Below, piece by piece: positions 25,982 to 34,431 of a stretch of 64,000 nucleotides of DNA. The stretch covers positions 394,001 to 458,000 of the forward strand of contig NZ_BAABBQ010000001.1 of NCBI RefSeq assembly GCF_039538045.1, written 5' to 3'. This DNA is from Sphingomonas swuensis. Its GTDB lineage: Bacteria; Pseudomonadota; Alphaproteobacteria; Sphingomonadales; Sphingomonadaceae. Positions within the stretch are counted from its first letter, which is position 1, and each line of letters starts with the position of its first letter. The position numbers were made by a program, and so were the translations under genes. The notes under the pieces were generated by a model. That model was not told the origin of the DNA. It did no database searches and was given only the letters and a program-made list of their open reading frames with translations.

Positions 25982-26986
25982 ATGGCGACGGTGATGGACA
26001 ATCGTGGCATGATCGACGGCTTCGGCCGGCGCATCACCTATGCCCGGCTGTCGGTCACCGACCGCTGCGATCTTCGCTGTCGCTACTGCATGGCCGAGCG
26101 GATGGAGTTCGCTCCAGCCTCGCGCCTGCTCACGCTCGATGAGATCGAACGTCTTGCGGACCTGCTGGTCGCGCGAGGTGTCCGGCGGATTCGTCTGACC
26201 GGTGGCGAGCCTCTGGTCCGGGGCGGGGTGCTCGGTCTCGTCGCGCGTCTCGGAAAGCGGATCGGCCATGGCCTCGACGAGCTTACCCTGACGACCAACG
26301 GAACGCGGCTCGGCGCGGCTGCCGGTGCCCTGTTCGCGGCCGGCGTTCGCCGGATCAACGTCAGCCTCGATACGCGCGATCCGGAGCGGTTCCGGCGGAT
26401 CACCCGCACCGGTGATCTCGGCCAAGTCCTCGGCGGCATCGCCGCGGCCAAGGCTGCTGCCCTCAAGGTCAAGATCAACATGGTCGCGCTCGCCGGGGTC
26501 AATCAGGACGAGATCGCCACCATGCTTCGCTGGTGTGACGCCGAAGGGCATGACCTGACGCTGATCGAGACCATGCCGCTCGGCGCGGTGGAGGAGGATC
26601 GCACCGCTTATTACCTCCCCCTCGATGCGGTTCGCCGGGATCTCGAGCAGCATTTCCGCCTCCTCCCCTTGGCACAGCGGAGCGGCGGGCCGGCGCGCTA
26701 CTTCGAGGTCGAGGGAATGCGCAGCCGCCTCGGCTTCATCACCCCGCTCAGCAACAATTTCTGCGACAGCTGCAATCGCATTCGCGTGTCGGCCACCGGA
26801 ACCGTCTATGGTTGCCTCGGGCACGACCAGAAGGTCGAGCTGCGCGACCTCCTCCGCTCCGGAGCCGCGGGCACGGTCGATGCCGCGCTCGACGCGCTGG
26901 TCGCCGGCAAGCCGCGGCGCCACGATTTCCGGATCGCTGCCGAGCGTCCCGCCGTCGACCGCCACATGAGTGTCACCGGCGGCTGA
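25982..26986 (+). CDS. moaA: GTP 3',8-cyclase MoaA
   Basis: A 334-residue radical SAM enzyme for the first step of molybdenum cofactor synthesis (GTP to 3',8-cyclo-GTP). The SAM cluster cysteines are C29-x3-C33-x2-C36 in CDLRCRYC. The second 4Fe-4S cluster, which binds GTP, uses C261, C264 and C278. TGGEPLVR is the SAM-binding GGE motif. The protein ends in Gly-Gly as MoaA should. It is separated from the other moa genes, which lie on the opposite strand at 29.2-32.1 kb. The ATG follows a stem that occludes GGAG. Confidence 0.95.
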   Translation: MATVMDNRGMIDGFGRRITYARLSVTDRCDLRCRYCMAERMEFAPASRLLTLDEIERLADLLVARGVRRIRLTGGEPLVRGGVLGLVARLGKRIGHGLDELTLTTNGTRLGAAAGALFAAGVRRINVSLDTRDPERFRRITRTGDLGQVLGGIAAAKAAALKVKINMVALAGVNQDEIATMLRWCDAEGHDLTLIETMPLGAVEEDRTAYYLPLDAVRRDLEQHFRLLPLAQRSGGPARYFEVEGMRSRLGFITPLSNNFCDSCNRIRVSATGTVYGCLGHDQKVELRDLLRSGAAGTVDAALDALVAGKPRRHDFRIAAERPAVDRHMSVTGG

Positions 26987-27725
26987 CCTCTTGGACACGT
27001 CGCTCCTGCTCGCATTCTGCCTGGCGCTCGGCGCCATGCTCTACTCGACCGTCGGTCATGGAGGAGCGTCGGCCTATCTCGCGCTGATGGCGCTGTTCGG
27101 CCTTCCGCCGGCGGTGATGAAGCCGACCGCGCTGGTGCTGAACCTGCTGGTCGCCGGACTGGGGTCGCTCCGTTACCTGCGCGCGGGACAGTTCCGCTGG
27201 CGAACGCTGTGGCCGTTCCTGGTCGGCGCCATGCCCTTCGCCGTCGCCGGCGGCGCGATCCACCTGCCGGCCGATCTCTACAAGCCCCTGGTCGGCATCG
27301 TGCTCCTGCTTTCGGCCGTGCGGCTGCTCTGGCCGCGCGAGATAAGGGCGATGCACGAAAGCCGCGATCCTCCCATCTGGCTGGCGATCGCGATCGGTGC
27401 AGGGATCGGGCTTCTTTCCGGGCTGACCGGGACCGGCGGCGGAATCTTCCTTTCGCCGCTGCTCCTGTTCCTGGGCTGGAGCATGCCCAAGCCCCTGACC
27501 GGCGTCGCCTCCCTCTTCATCCTCGCCAATTCGGCCGCGGGACTGCTCGGCAATCTGGCCTCGGTCGGGCGACTTCCGGCTGAGCTTCCGCTCTATGCCG
27601 GCGCGGTGCTGCTTGGCGGGCTTGCCGGGACGACCCTCGGCATCCGGCTCGAGGCGCCGCTGATCTTGAAGGCCTTGGGCCTTGTGCTGGTCGTCGCGGG
27701 CGTGAAGCTGCTCGGCCTCTTCTGA
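26970..27725 (+). CDS. TauE/SafE family sulfite/anion exporter
   Basis: A 251-residue, eight-helix protein of the TauE/SafE family, with the two characteristic half repeats: STVGHGGASAYLALMALFG with PTALVLNLLVA in the first, and GLLSGLTGTGGGIFLSPLLL in the second. Members export sulfite, sulfoacetate or other organosulfur anions. The GTG start lies 17 bp inside moaA; TTG 26991 is an alternative. Its neighbour across the convergent stop is an MsrP/sulfite-oxidase-family molybdoenzyme, so a link to sulfite is attractive but inferred. Confidence 0.85.
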   Translation: MSPAADLLDTSLLLAFCLALGAMLYSTVGHGGASAYLALMALFGLPPAVMKPTALVLNLLVAGLGSLRYLRAGQFRWRTLWPFLVGAMPFAVAGGAIHLPADLYKPLVGIVLLLSAVRLLWPREIRAMHESRDPPIWLAIAIGAGIGLLSGLTGTGGGIFLSPLLLFLGWSMPKPLTGVASLFILANSAAGLLGNLASVGRLPAELPLYAGAVLLGGLAGTTLGIRLEAPLILKALGLVLVVAGVKLLGLF

Positions 27726-27728
27726 CCG

Positions 27729-28472
27729 TCAGATGCCGGCGTACCACTCATAGTCGGCGCGATCTTCCCAGGTGCCGCCCTTGCCGCCCTGCACCGAAGC
27801 GAGGCTTTCAACCGCCTCGATCCGCTCGATATATTTGGCCTGCTTGTAGCCGAGCTGCCGCTCGACCCGAAGCCGCACCGGCGCTCCGTGCGGGACCCCC
27901 AGCAGCGCGCCGTTCATCGCCCAGGCGAGGATGGTCTGCGGGTGGAAGGCATCGATCAGGTCGATACTCTCGTAATAGGGCTCGCTGCCGTAGCGATCCA
28001 TGCAGTGGAAGACGATGTACTTCGCCCGGCTGCTCAGCCCCGCCGCCTCGAGCAGTCGGCTGAGACGCGGCCCATGCCACTTGCCGATCGCGCTCCAGCC
28101 CTCGACGCAATCGTGGCGGGTAATCTGGGTTCGAATTGGAAGGCTTCGCAGCTGCCCCAGGCTCAGCGACAGCGGCCGCGCGACCAACCCGTCGACCCGC
28201 AGCCGATAGCTCTCGAAGCGTTCCGCCAGCAGCCGGGCATAGTCGGGCGTGTCGGGCATGGCCGTTCCGTTCGAGCGGAACACTGGCGACATGTCGGCTT
28301 CGCTGAATTCCCGCGCCAGCGCATTGCGGTTCATGATCAGCCGCTGCGCCCGCATCGTCAGCCCCTCGGACGAGCGGAGAAGTTCGCGGAAGCCCGCGCT
28401 CTGGTTGAGCCGGTCGCATCCGCCGAGCAGCAAGGCACCGCCCCCGACCATCAGTCCGCGCCTAGTCAGCAT
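27729..28472 (-). CDS. MsrP/sulfite-oxidase-family molybdopterin oxidoreductase
   Basis: A 247-residue exported molybdoenzyme. An N-terminal twin-Arg motif (TRRGLM) and hydrophobic core end in a lipobox LLLGGC (Cys19), so it may be a Tat-exported lipoprotein. The molybdenum-ligating Cys122 is in RHDCVEGWSAIGKW, and YESIDLIDAFHPQTILAWAMNG and GAPVRLRVERQLGYKQ are typical of the oxidoreductase molybdopterin-binding domain. It resembles MsrP/YedY, which reduces oxidised methionine, but the true substrate may differ. It overlaps the cytochrome b gene upstream by 11 bp, its likely electron partner. Confidence 0.85.
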   Translation of the reverse strand: MLTRRGLMVGGGALLLGGCDRLNQSAGFRELLRSSEGLTMRAQRLIMNRNALAREFSEADMSPVFRSNGTAMPDTPDYARLLAERFESYRLRVDGLVARPLSLSLGQLRSLPIRTQITRHDCVEGWSAIGKWHGPRLSRLLEAAGLSSRAKYIVFHCMDRYGSEPYYESIDLIDAFHPQTILAWAMNGALLGVPHGAPVRLRVERQLGYKQAKYIERIEAVESLASVQGGKGGTWEDRADYEWYAGI

Positions 28473-29214
28473 GGGCGGGCTCCTGCGGCTCGACCGGCCC
28501 GTCGGGCAGGCGGTAGCGTCCGGTGATCATCGAGCGCATCTCGTTGATCGGCCCGGCCAGCACCACCATCACGACATGGACGATGATGAACAGGCCGATC
28601 AGCGACGCGCAGATGAAATGGATCGAGCGCGCCGATTGCCGCCCGGCGAACAGCTCGTTCAGCCACGGCCAGGCCGCGCCCATGGCGGGGGACATCGCCA
28701 ATCCGGTCAGCAGCAGCAGCGGAAGCAGCACCAGCAGCACGCCACCGTAGCTCAGCTTCTGGAGGATGTTGTAGCGCGCCGCCGCTTCGCCGGTCGGGAA
28801 GCGCAGCCGGGCATGGTCCTTGATGTCCTGCCAGAGATGCGAAGGCGCAAGCTCCCTCGCGCCCGGCACCACGTCGCGCCGAAGGTGCCCGTTCACCAGC
28901 GACCACAGGAGATAGAGGAACAGGCTCAGCCCGAAGACCCAGGCGAAGAACAGGTGCCAGCGCCGCGCCCCGGCGAGGTCGTAGGTCGAGGGGATGGTGA
29001 TCCATCCGGGGAAGTTGGGAAGCTCGAGCCATGGGGCATCGAAGTTCGCGCCATATTCGCCCCAGTAGAGCCGCGGATGTGCGTTGGAGATCATCAGCCC
29101 GCTCATCAGCAGGACGATCACCGCCAGCGCGCTCAGCCAGTGCCAAAGCCGGGTCGACAGCCGGTGCCGGTCGATCACCCGACCCGGAGAGGCGGAAGGG
29201 GGTGGCGGTTCCAA
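28462..29214 (-). CDS. cytochrome b561-type membrane subunit
   Basis: A 250-residue protein with four to five helices and His residues suited to two b hemes: STRLWHWLSALAV, ARRWHLFFAWVFG, RSIHFICASLIGLFIIVHVVMV. This is a Ni/Fe-hydrogenase- or cytochrome-b561-like domain that passes quinol electrons to periplasmic oxidoreductases. It lies directly upstream of and overlaps the MsrP-like gene, playing the role MsrQ has elsewhere although it belongs to a different family. Start ATG at 29214. Confidence 0.88.
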   Translation of the reverse strand: MEPPPPSASPGRVIDRHRLSTRLWHWLSALAVIVLLMSGLMISNAHPRLYWGEYGANFDAPWLELPNFPGWITIPSTYDLAGARRWHLFFAWVFGLSLFLYLLWSLVNGHLRRDVVPGARELAPSHLWQDIKDHARLRFPTGEAAARYNILQKLSYGGVLLVLLPLLLLTGLAMSPAMGAAWPWLNELFAGRQSARSIHFICASLIGLFIIVHVVMVVLAGPINEMRSMITGRYRLPDGPVEPQEPAHAD

Positions 29215-29251
29215 GCGGCAAGCCTACACGCTGCGAGGGGCGATGCGAAGA

Positions 29252-30424
29252 CTAGAAGGACAGCGTCGCCACCTCGCTCCCGGCGGCGAGCGGCTCCTCG
29301 CCCGGCGGTCGCCGGATCAGCAGCGTCGCCTGTGCCAGGATCCGCTGCGCACCGCTGTCCTGGGGATGAAGCAGGTGGGCTGAGCCGCCCTTCTCAAAAC
29401 CGCGCGAGAAGGTCTCCCTTGGACCCGCCCCTGGCAGCCTCGCAGCAAGCGGAAGCAGTCGCCAGTCGAGCTGCGGCCGCGCCCCGCAGAGCCCGAGCAG
29501 CAGGGGGGCTAGGAGCAGCCTCGCCGTGACCAGCGCGCTGGTCGGATTGCCCGGCAGCCCGACGACCAGCCGGTCTCCCGCACGCCCGACCCAGACCGGC
29601 TTGCCCGGCTTCATCGCGACCTTGTCGATGACCAGCTCGAGCTCGTGGTCCGCGAACATCGCGCGCCCGAAATCGCGCTCTCCGACAGAGGCACCGCCGG
29701 TGACCACCACCACGTCCGCTTCGCCGAGCGCCGCGCCGGCCTTGCGCCGGAGTGCCGCGAGATCGTCGCCGACCCTCTGGGTCCCGAAGACCTCGGCGCC
29801 ATGCTCCCTCGCCATCGCGGCGACCCCGATCCCTATGCTGTCCGGGATCCCGGCTCCGCCCAGCGCCTCGCCCGGAGCGACGAGCTCGTCGCCGGTGGCG
29901 AGGATCCGCACCCGCGGCCGCCGATGGACCGTGATCCGAGCGACATCGCCCGCCGCCGCGACGACCAGTTCGCGCGGTCCGAGACGGCTTCCGGCCGGGA
30001 GCAGCGTCTCGCCCGCACGAAAGTCCGAGCCCGCTACCCTGACGAAGCAGTCGCTCGACAGCGAGGATGCGAGGCGCGCCATCTCGCCGTCGCGTTCCAC
30101 CTCCTCCTGCATGACCACCCGGTCCGCGCCCTCGGGAAGCGGCGCACCGGTAAAGATCCGCGCGCATTCGGCGGCGCCGATCGCCCCGCCGCCGCCACCG
30201 GGGAACAGCTCGCCGACGACCCGAAGCATCGCCCCCGGCACAAGGTCGCGCCCCCGCACCGCATAGCCGTCCATCGTCGAGACGTCGGCGGCGGGAGCCG
30301 TGATCCTTGCGACGACCTCTTGCGCAAGCGTTCGCCCGTGCGCCTCCTCGACCAGAATCTCCTCGGTCCCGAGCGGCCGGGCCAGCGCGACGACCCGCGC
30401 CAGCGCCTCGTCGAAGCCGATCAC
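29252..30424 (-). CDS. moeA: molybdopterin molybdotransferase MoeA
   Basis: A 390-residue enzyme that inserts molybdate into adenylylated molybdopterin. Visible motifs are [10 protein letters not shown] (domain entry), [23 protein letters not shown] and the PGNPTSALV motif, followed by the C-terminal beta-barrel. The GTG start overlaps the moaC stop (GTGA); the open frame continues upstream but is out of register with MoeA homology there. It is the last gene of the moaD-moaE-moaB-moaC-moeA minus-strand operon. Confidence 0.95.
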   Translation of the reverse strand: MIGFDEALARVVALARPLGTEEILVEEAHGRTLAQEVVARITAPAADVSTMDGYAVRGRDLVPGAMLRVVGELFPGGGGGAIGAAECARIFTGAPLPEGADRVVMQEEVERDGEMARLASSLSSDCFVRVAGSDFRAGETLLPAGSRLGPRELVVAAAGDVARITVHRRPRVRILATGDELVAPGEALGGAGIPDSIGIGVAAMAREHGAEVFGTQRVGDDLAALRRKAGAALGEADVVVVTGGASVGERDFGRAMFADHELELVIDKVAMKPGKPVWVGRAGDRLVVGLPGNPTSALVTARLLLAPLLLGLCGARPQLDWRLLPLAARLPGAGPRETFSRGFEKGGSAHLLHPQDSGAQRILAQATLLIRRPPGEEPLAAGSEVATLSF

Positions 30425-30888
30425 GCCTGCCAGCTTCCCGACCGCCCGCCGCTCTTCTCGGCAACCGCGATGCCTTCGATCACCATCGTCCGGTCGACCG
30501 CCTTGAGCATGTCGAAGAGGGTCAGGCAGGCCACCGATACTGCGGTCAATGCCTCCATCTCGACGCCGGTCGGCCCGCTCGTCCGCACTTCCGCCTCGAC
30601 CGCGAAGCCGCCATCGTCCGGCGCGATCCGGACCGCCACCTTGGTCAGCGCCAGCGGGTGGCAGAGCGGGATGAGCTCGGCGGTGCGCTTGGCGGCCATG
30701 ATCCCGGCCAGCTCGGCGGTCTGCACCACCGCCCCCTTCGGGGCCCTCCCGTCGGCGACCAGCGCGAGCGTCTCGGCCGAGCAGCACAGGCGCCCCCGCG
30801 CGACCGCCATTCGCGCCGTCGCCGGCTTCTCGGACACGTCGACCATCCGTGCCCGGCCCTGGTCGTCGAGATGGCTGAGGTCGCTCAT
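30421..30888 (-). CDS. moaC: cyclic pyranopterin monophosphate synthase MoaC
   Basis: A 155-residue enzyme that converts the MoaA product 3',8-cyclo-GTP into c[20 protein letters not shown] is at the start, [18 protein letters not shown] forms the active-site loop, and [25 protein letters not shown] is the signature helix. The ATG overlaps the stop of moaB (ATGA), and its own stop overlaps moeA. The length and motifs are typical. Confidence 0.96.
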   Translation of the reverse strand: MSDLSHLDDQGRARMVDVSEKPATARMAVARGRLCCSAETLALVADGRAPKGAVVQTAELAGIMAAKRTAELIPLCHPLALTKVAVRIAPDDGGFAVEAEVRTSGPTGVEMEALTAVSVACLTLFDMLKAVDRTMVIEGIAVAEKSGGRSGSWQA

Positions 30889-31421
30889 GGCTGCCGCCGA
30901 AGGCGCGGGATGAACTCGGTCAGCGAGCAGGGCCGGTAGCGGCTGTCGAGCTCGAGGCCGAGCACCAGGTCCCAGCCGTCGCGGCACGCTCCCGTCGAGC
31001 CCGGGAGGCAGAAGATGAAGGTCTCGTCGATCTGGCCCGCAAGCGCGCGCGACTGCAGCGTCGAGAGGCCGACCGTGCCGAGGCTGGCCTGGTGAAAGAC
31101 CACCGCGAACCCGTCCATCTCGCGCCCGAGCAGCGGCCGGACGGCCTCGGGCGTGACGTCGCGCGGCGCAAATCCCGTCCCGCCGGTGGTGATGACGACA
31201 TCGACCATGGCGTCGGCCACCCAGTTGCGGACCTGCGCACGGATGGCCTCAACATCGTCGGTGACGATCGCGCGTCCGGCGAGCGCGTGCCCGGCCGCCG
31301 TCAGCCGCTCGGCCAGCAGTCCGCCCGACGTGTCGGTCTCGAGCGAGCGCGTGTCGGACACCGTCAGCACCGCGATCCGAAGCGGATGGAAGGGCAGTGT
31401 CTCGTCGATCCGTCCGGTCAT
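30885..31421 (-). CDS. moaB: MoaB/Mog-type molybdopterin adenylyltransferase
   Basis: A 178-residue MoaB/Mog family protein that activates molybdopterin with [15 protein letters not shown] opens the fold, [18 protein letters not shown] is the family signature, and [19 protein letters not shown] carries the PGS pocket. It starts 3 bp before the moaE stop region and overlaps moaC by 4 bp. It is called moaB from the sequence type; it may perform the Mog reaction. Confidence 0.92.
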   Translation of the reverse strand: MTGRIDETLPFHPLRIAVLTVSDTRSLETDTSGGLLAERLTAAGHALAGRAIVTDDVEAIRAQVRNWVADAMVDVVITTGGTGFAPRDVTPEAVRPLLGREMDGFAVVFHQASLGTVGLSTLQSRALAGQIDETFIFCLPGSTGACRDGWDLVLGLELDSRYRPCSLTEFIPRLRRQP

Positions 31422-31423
31422 CG

Positions 31424-31876
31424 TCAGCCCCACCGCGACCGGCTCTCGCGATCGAGCGCGGTCGGCTCGATCCAGCGCGAGCCCTCCGGGCCGTCCTCGC
31501 GCTTCCAGAAGACGGCCTCGGTCTTCAGCCGGTCCATGATCAGGTCGACCGCCTCGAACGCAGCCCTCCGATGCGGCGCGGCGGCGGCGACCCACACGAT
31601 CGCCTCGCCCGCCGCGACCTGCCCGCGGCGATGCGCGACTTCCAGAGCGACGAGGTCGAACCGCTCCGCGCCGGCCGCTGCAATGTCCTCGAGCGAGCGC
31701 AGGGTCAGCACCGGATGATGGTCGAGGAACAGCGCGCTCACGGCGCTGCCGTCGGATGCCTCGCGTCGTGTCAGTCCGGTGAAGGTCACCATCGCTCCCG
31801 CCCGACCGCCGAGCGCCGCCTCGAACCGCGCCAGCCGCTCGGCCGGAACGAGCGGCGCATCCGCCACCTCCACCAT
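31424..31876 (-). CDS. moaE: molybdopterin synthase catalytic subunit MoaE
   Basis: The large subunit of molybdopterin synthase, which adds the dithiolene sulfurs to cPMP. GAMVTFTGLTRR, FDLVALEVAHRRGQVAAGE and MDRLKTEAVFWKRE (with the active-site Lys residues) are diagnostic. About 150 residues from ATG 31876; GTG 31894, which overlaps the moaD stop, would add six residues and is equally possible. Neither has a strong ribosome-binding site. Confidence 0.93.
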   Translation of the reverse strand: MVEVADAPLVPAERLARFEAALGGRAGAMVTFTGLTRREASDGSAVSALFLDHHPVLTLRSLEDIAAAGAERFDLVALEVAHRRGQVAAGEAIVWVAAAAPHRRAAFEAVDLIMDRLKTEAVFWKREDGPEGSRWIEPTALDRESRSRWG

Positions 31877-31886
31877 GATGCGCGGC

Positions 31887-32123
31887 TCAGCCACCCGAGA
31901 CCACCGGCAGGAATTCGACCGCCTGACCCTCGAGGATGACGGCATCGTCGGCGGCGAGGCAGTCGTCGAGGCATGCCCGGACGCCGCGATCGGCGAGCGC
32001 GGGCCAGGCGCCGCCAAGCTCGCGCCTCAGGTCGGCCAGGGTGCAGCCCTCCGCCACCTCGACCGTCCGCGTCCGCCCACCCAGTTCGGCCAGCCGGCCA
32101 TAGAAGCGAACCTCGACCTTCAT
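31887..32123 (-). CDS. moaD: molybdopterin synthase sulfur carrier MoaD
   Basis: A 78-residue ubiquitin-fold protein ending in the obligatory Gly-Gly (LPVVSGG). This tail is thiocarboxylated and donates sulfur within molybdopterin synthase. MKVEVRFYGRLAELGG is the typical start. It is the first gene of the moaD-E-B-C-moeA unit; the divergent antiporter gene begins 100 bp away, so the shared spacer should hold both promoters. Confidence 0.94.
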   Translation of the reverse strand: MKVEVRFYGRLAELGGRTRTVEVAEGCTLADLRRELGGAWPALADRGVRACLDDCLAADDAVILEGQAVEFLPVVSGG

Positions 32124-32222
32124 CGTCCCTGCCTTGCTCCCCTTGGGTGCAAGGTCAAGCCGTCTCGCCCTGTGTCCTCGGTGCGCTAGTCACCGGCGGG
32201 CAAGCGACTTACGCAAGGCGCC

Positions 32223-33530
32223 ATGACTCCGGCCCAGCTATCTGTCGCCTTCTTCCTGCAGCTGATGCTGATCATCGCCTGCTGCCGGGGTGTCGGCTGG
32301 CTTGCCAAGCGTTTCTTCGGACAGCCTCAGGTCGTCGGGGAGATGATCGCGGGCGTGGTGCTCGGGCCCTCGCTGCTCGGGCTGCTCGCGCCAGAGGCGC
32401 AGGCCTTCCTCTTCCCGCCCGAAAGCAAGCCAATCCTGTTCGTCGTCGCGCAGCTCGGCGTCGGCCTCTACATGTTCATCGTCGGTCTCGGCTTCGACCT
32501 CGACCATTTCCGCGGCAATGCGCGCAGCGCCGCCGCCGTGTCGCTGTCGGGCATCGCGGCTCCTTTCCTGGTAGCGACGGCCCTGACTCCCTGGCTGCTC
32601 GCCACGCCCGGCCTGTTCGCGCCGACCATCAGCCAGGCCGAGGCGACGCTGTTCATGGGCGCCTGCATCGCCATCACGGCCTTTCCGATGCTGGCCCGGA
32701 TCATCCATGAGCGGGGGATCAGCGGAAGCTCGCTCGGCACGCTTGCCCTCTCGGCCGGAGCGATTGACGACGCCGGCGCGTGGATGGTGCTGGCGATCGT
32801 CCTGGCCAGCTTCGGCGACGGCCCGAACGTCGCCATGCTGGCCATCGGCGGAGGGGTCGCCTTCGCGCTCGTCATGCTGACGCTCGCGCCACCGTTGCTT
32901 GCCAGGCTCGGAAGCTGGCACGCGAGGAAGGGGCACATCGACCATCAGCTGCTGTCGGTCGTGATGATCCTGTTCATGGCTTCGGCCTGGACGATGGACG
33001 CGATCGGCATCCATGCGGTGTTCGGCGGCTTCATCCTCGGCGCGGTAATGCCGCGCGGAGCCTTCGCGACCGACCTGCGCAAGATGCTCGAGCCGCTGAC
33101 TACCGTGGTCCTTCTGCCCTGCTTCTTCACCTTCTCGGGGCTGAACACGCAGCTCAGCCTCGTCGGCAATTCCGACCTCCTCCTGCTTGCGGCGGTGATC
33201 CTCGTCGGCTCGATCGTCGCCAAGGGCGGTGCCTGTTACCTCGCCGCCCGGGCCACCGGACAGGACCACCGCACCGCCGCCGGGATCGGCAGCCTGATGA
33301 ACGCGCGCGGCCTGATGGAGCTGATCATCATCAACATCGGGCTCCAGCGCGGGGTCATCGGTCCGGCGCTCTTCTCGATCCTCGTCCTGATGGCGATCGT
33401 CACCACCCTCATGGCATCGCCGCTGTTCGAACTCTTCTACGGTCGCCATGCCCGCCGAAGCGGAGCGCTGGGCGCGTTGAACGAGGAGCCGGGGCCACCC
33501 GCCGGCACCCGCCTCACTTCAGAAAATTGA
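32223..33530 (+). CDS. CPA2-type cation:proton antiporter (KefB/NapA-like membrane domain)
   Basis: A 435-residue protein with 12-13 membrane helices. GEMIAGVVLGPSLLGLL and LSAGAIDDAGAWMVLAIVL, with the Asp-Asp ion-binding pair, are typical of CPA2 antiporters. FGGFILGAVMPRG and SLMNARGLMELIIINIGL complete the signature. No C-terminal RCK/TrkA-N domain is present, so it is the short form. It exchanges Na+ or K+ for H+ at the inner membrane. It is convergent with flgL, overlapping it by 17 bp at the stops. Confidence 0.9.
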   Translation: MTPAQLSVAFFLQLMLIIACCRGVGWLAKRFFGQPQVVGEMIAGVVLGPSLLGLLAPEAQAFLFPPESKPILFVVAQLGVGLYMFIVGLGFDLDHFRGNARSAAAVSLSGIAAPFLVATALTPWLLATPGLFAPTISQAEATLFMGACIAITAFPMLARIIHERGISGSSLGTLALSAGAIDDAGAWMVLAIVLASFGDGPNVAMLAIGGGVAFALVMLTLAPPLLARLGSWHARKGHIDHQLLSVVMILFMASAWTMDAIGIHAVFGGFILGAVMPRGAFATDLRKMLEPLTTVVLLPCFFTFSGLNTQLSLVGNSDLLLLAAVILVGSIVAKGGACYLAARATGQDHRTAAGIGSLMNARGLMELIIINIGLQRGVIGPALFSILVLMAIVTTLMASPLFELFYGRHARRSGALGALNEEPGPPAGTRLTSEN

Positions 33531-34431
33531 CAAGGCTGAGGTTCGCCAGCCGGCCGAACAGCGTGTAGCTCGCCTCCAGCGCGGTCTGGCGCTGGACCAG
33601 GGTGCTTGCGACCTCGGCCATGTCGGCATCCTCGTTGCGCGCGACCAGCCGCTCGAGGATCAGGCTGCGCTCGCCGGCACGCTCGGTCAGGCTCTCGACC
33701 TGTGCCTGCCGCCGCCCGTTCTCGGCATGATGGGCACGGAGCGTCTTGAGACCGTCGTTGAGCTGCCCGATCGCCTGATCCATCGCCGCCTTCTGCGCGG
33801 GGGTCGGGACGTCGCCGATCACACCGCTGTCGGCAAGCGTCCGGAACGCCTCGAACAGGCCGGTGCCGAGTTCGCTCGCGGTCACGCCATAGGTCACGTC
33901 CAGCCCGTCCGAGACACGCGCACTTGCGTTGACGGAGTCGTTTGCGAAGGCCGCCGCGGTCGGCAGTCCGGCAGTGGCCGCCAGGCTCGCCGGAACGAAC
34001 GGCGGGGTGCCGACCTGCGACCCGGCGAACAGATGGCTTCCCGCCTCGTCGCTGTTGAGTCCGGTGCGGAAGCGCTGGAAGGCTTCCTCGGCGACTTCCT
34101 GCAAGCCCTCGGCACGATTGGTGCCCGTCGCCTGCAGCAGATTGTCGCGAAGCTTGTTCATCGCCTCCTCGATCCCGGCGACCTGCGTGTCCATCAGCGC
34201 GAGCGTCGTTCCGACCCGCGCCCCGACCGCGGCATGCGCCTCCTGCCGCGCAAGCAGCGTCCGTGCCGACAGGTTGCGCATCGTCTCGATCCCGAGCGAG
34301 GCGAAGTCGGGCGCCTTCTTGCCGGTCGCCATCTGCTGCTGGGTCTCGGCCAGCCGCCGCTGCGAGGCCGCGATCGAGCTGAACAGCGTCCGCTGCATGG
34401 GAATGGTGGCAACGCGGTTCCAGTCGGCCAT
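33514..34431 (-). CDS. flgL: flagellar hook-filament junction protein FlgL
   Basis: A 305-residue flagellin-like junction protein. The N-terminal helix PMQRTLFSSIAASQRRLAETQQQMATGKK and the C-terminal helix TLVQRQTALEASYTLFGRLANLSLVNFL are those of FlgL/flagellin D0. It connects FlgK to the filament outside the cell. The ATG overlaps the flgK stop by one base. It is the last gene of flgE-flgK-flgL on the minus strand. Confidence 0.9.
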   Translation of the reverse strand: MADWNRVATIPMQRTLFSSIAASQRRLAETQQQMATGKKAPDFASLGIETMRNLSARTLLARQEAHAAVGARVGTTLALMDTQVAGIEEAMNKLRDNLLQATGTNRAEGLQEVAEEAFQRFRTGLNSDEAGSHLFAGSQVGTPPFVPASLAATAGLPTAAAFANDSVNASARVSDGLDVTYGVTASELGTGLFEAFRTLADSGVIGDVPTPAQKAAMDQAIGQLNDGLKTLRAHHAENGRRQAQVESLTERAGERSLILERLVARNEDADMAEVASTLVQRQTALEASYTLFGRLANLSLVNFLK

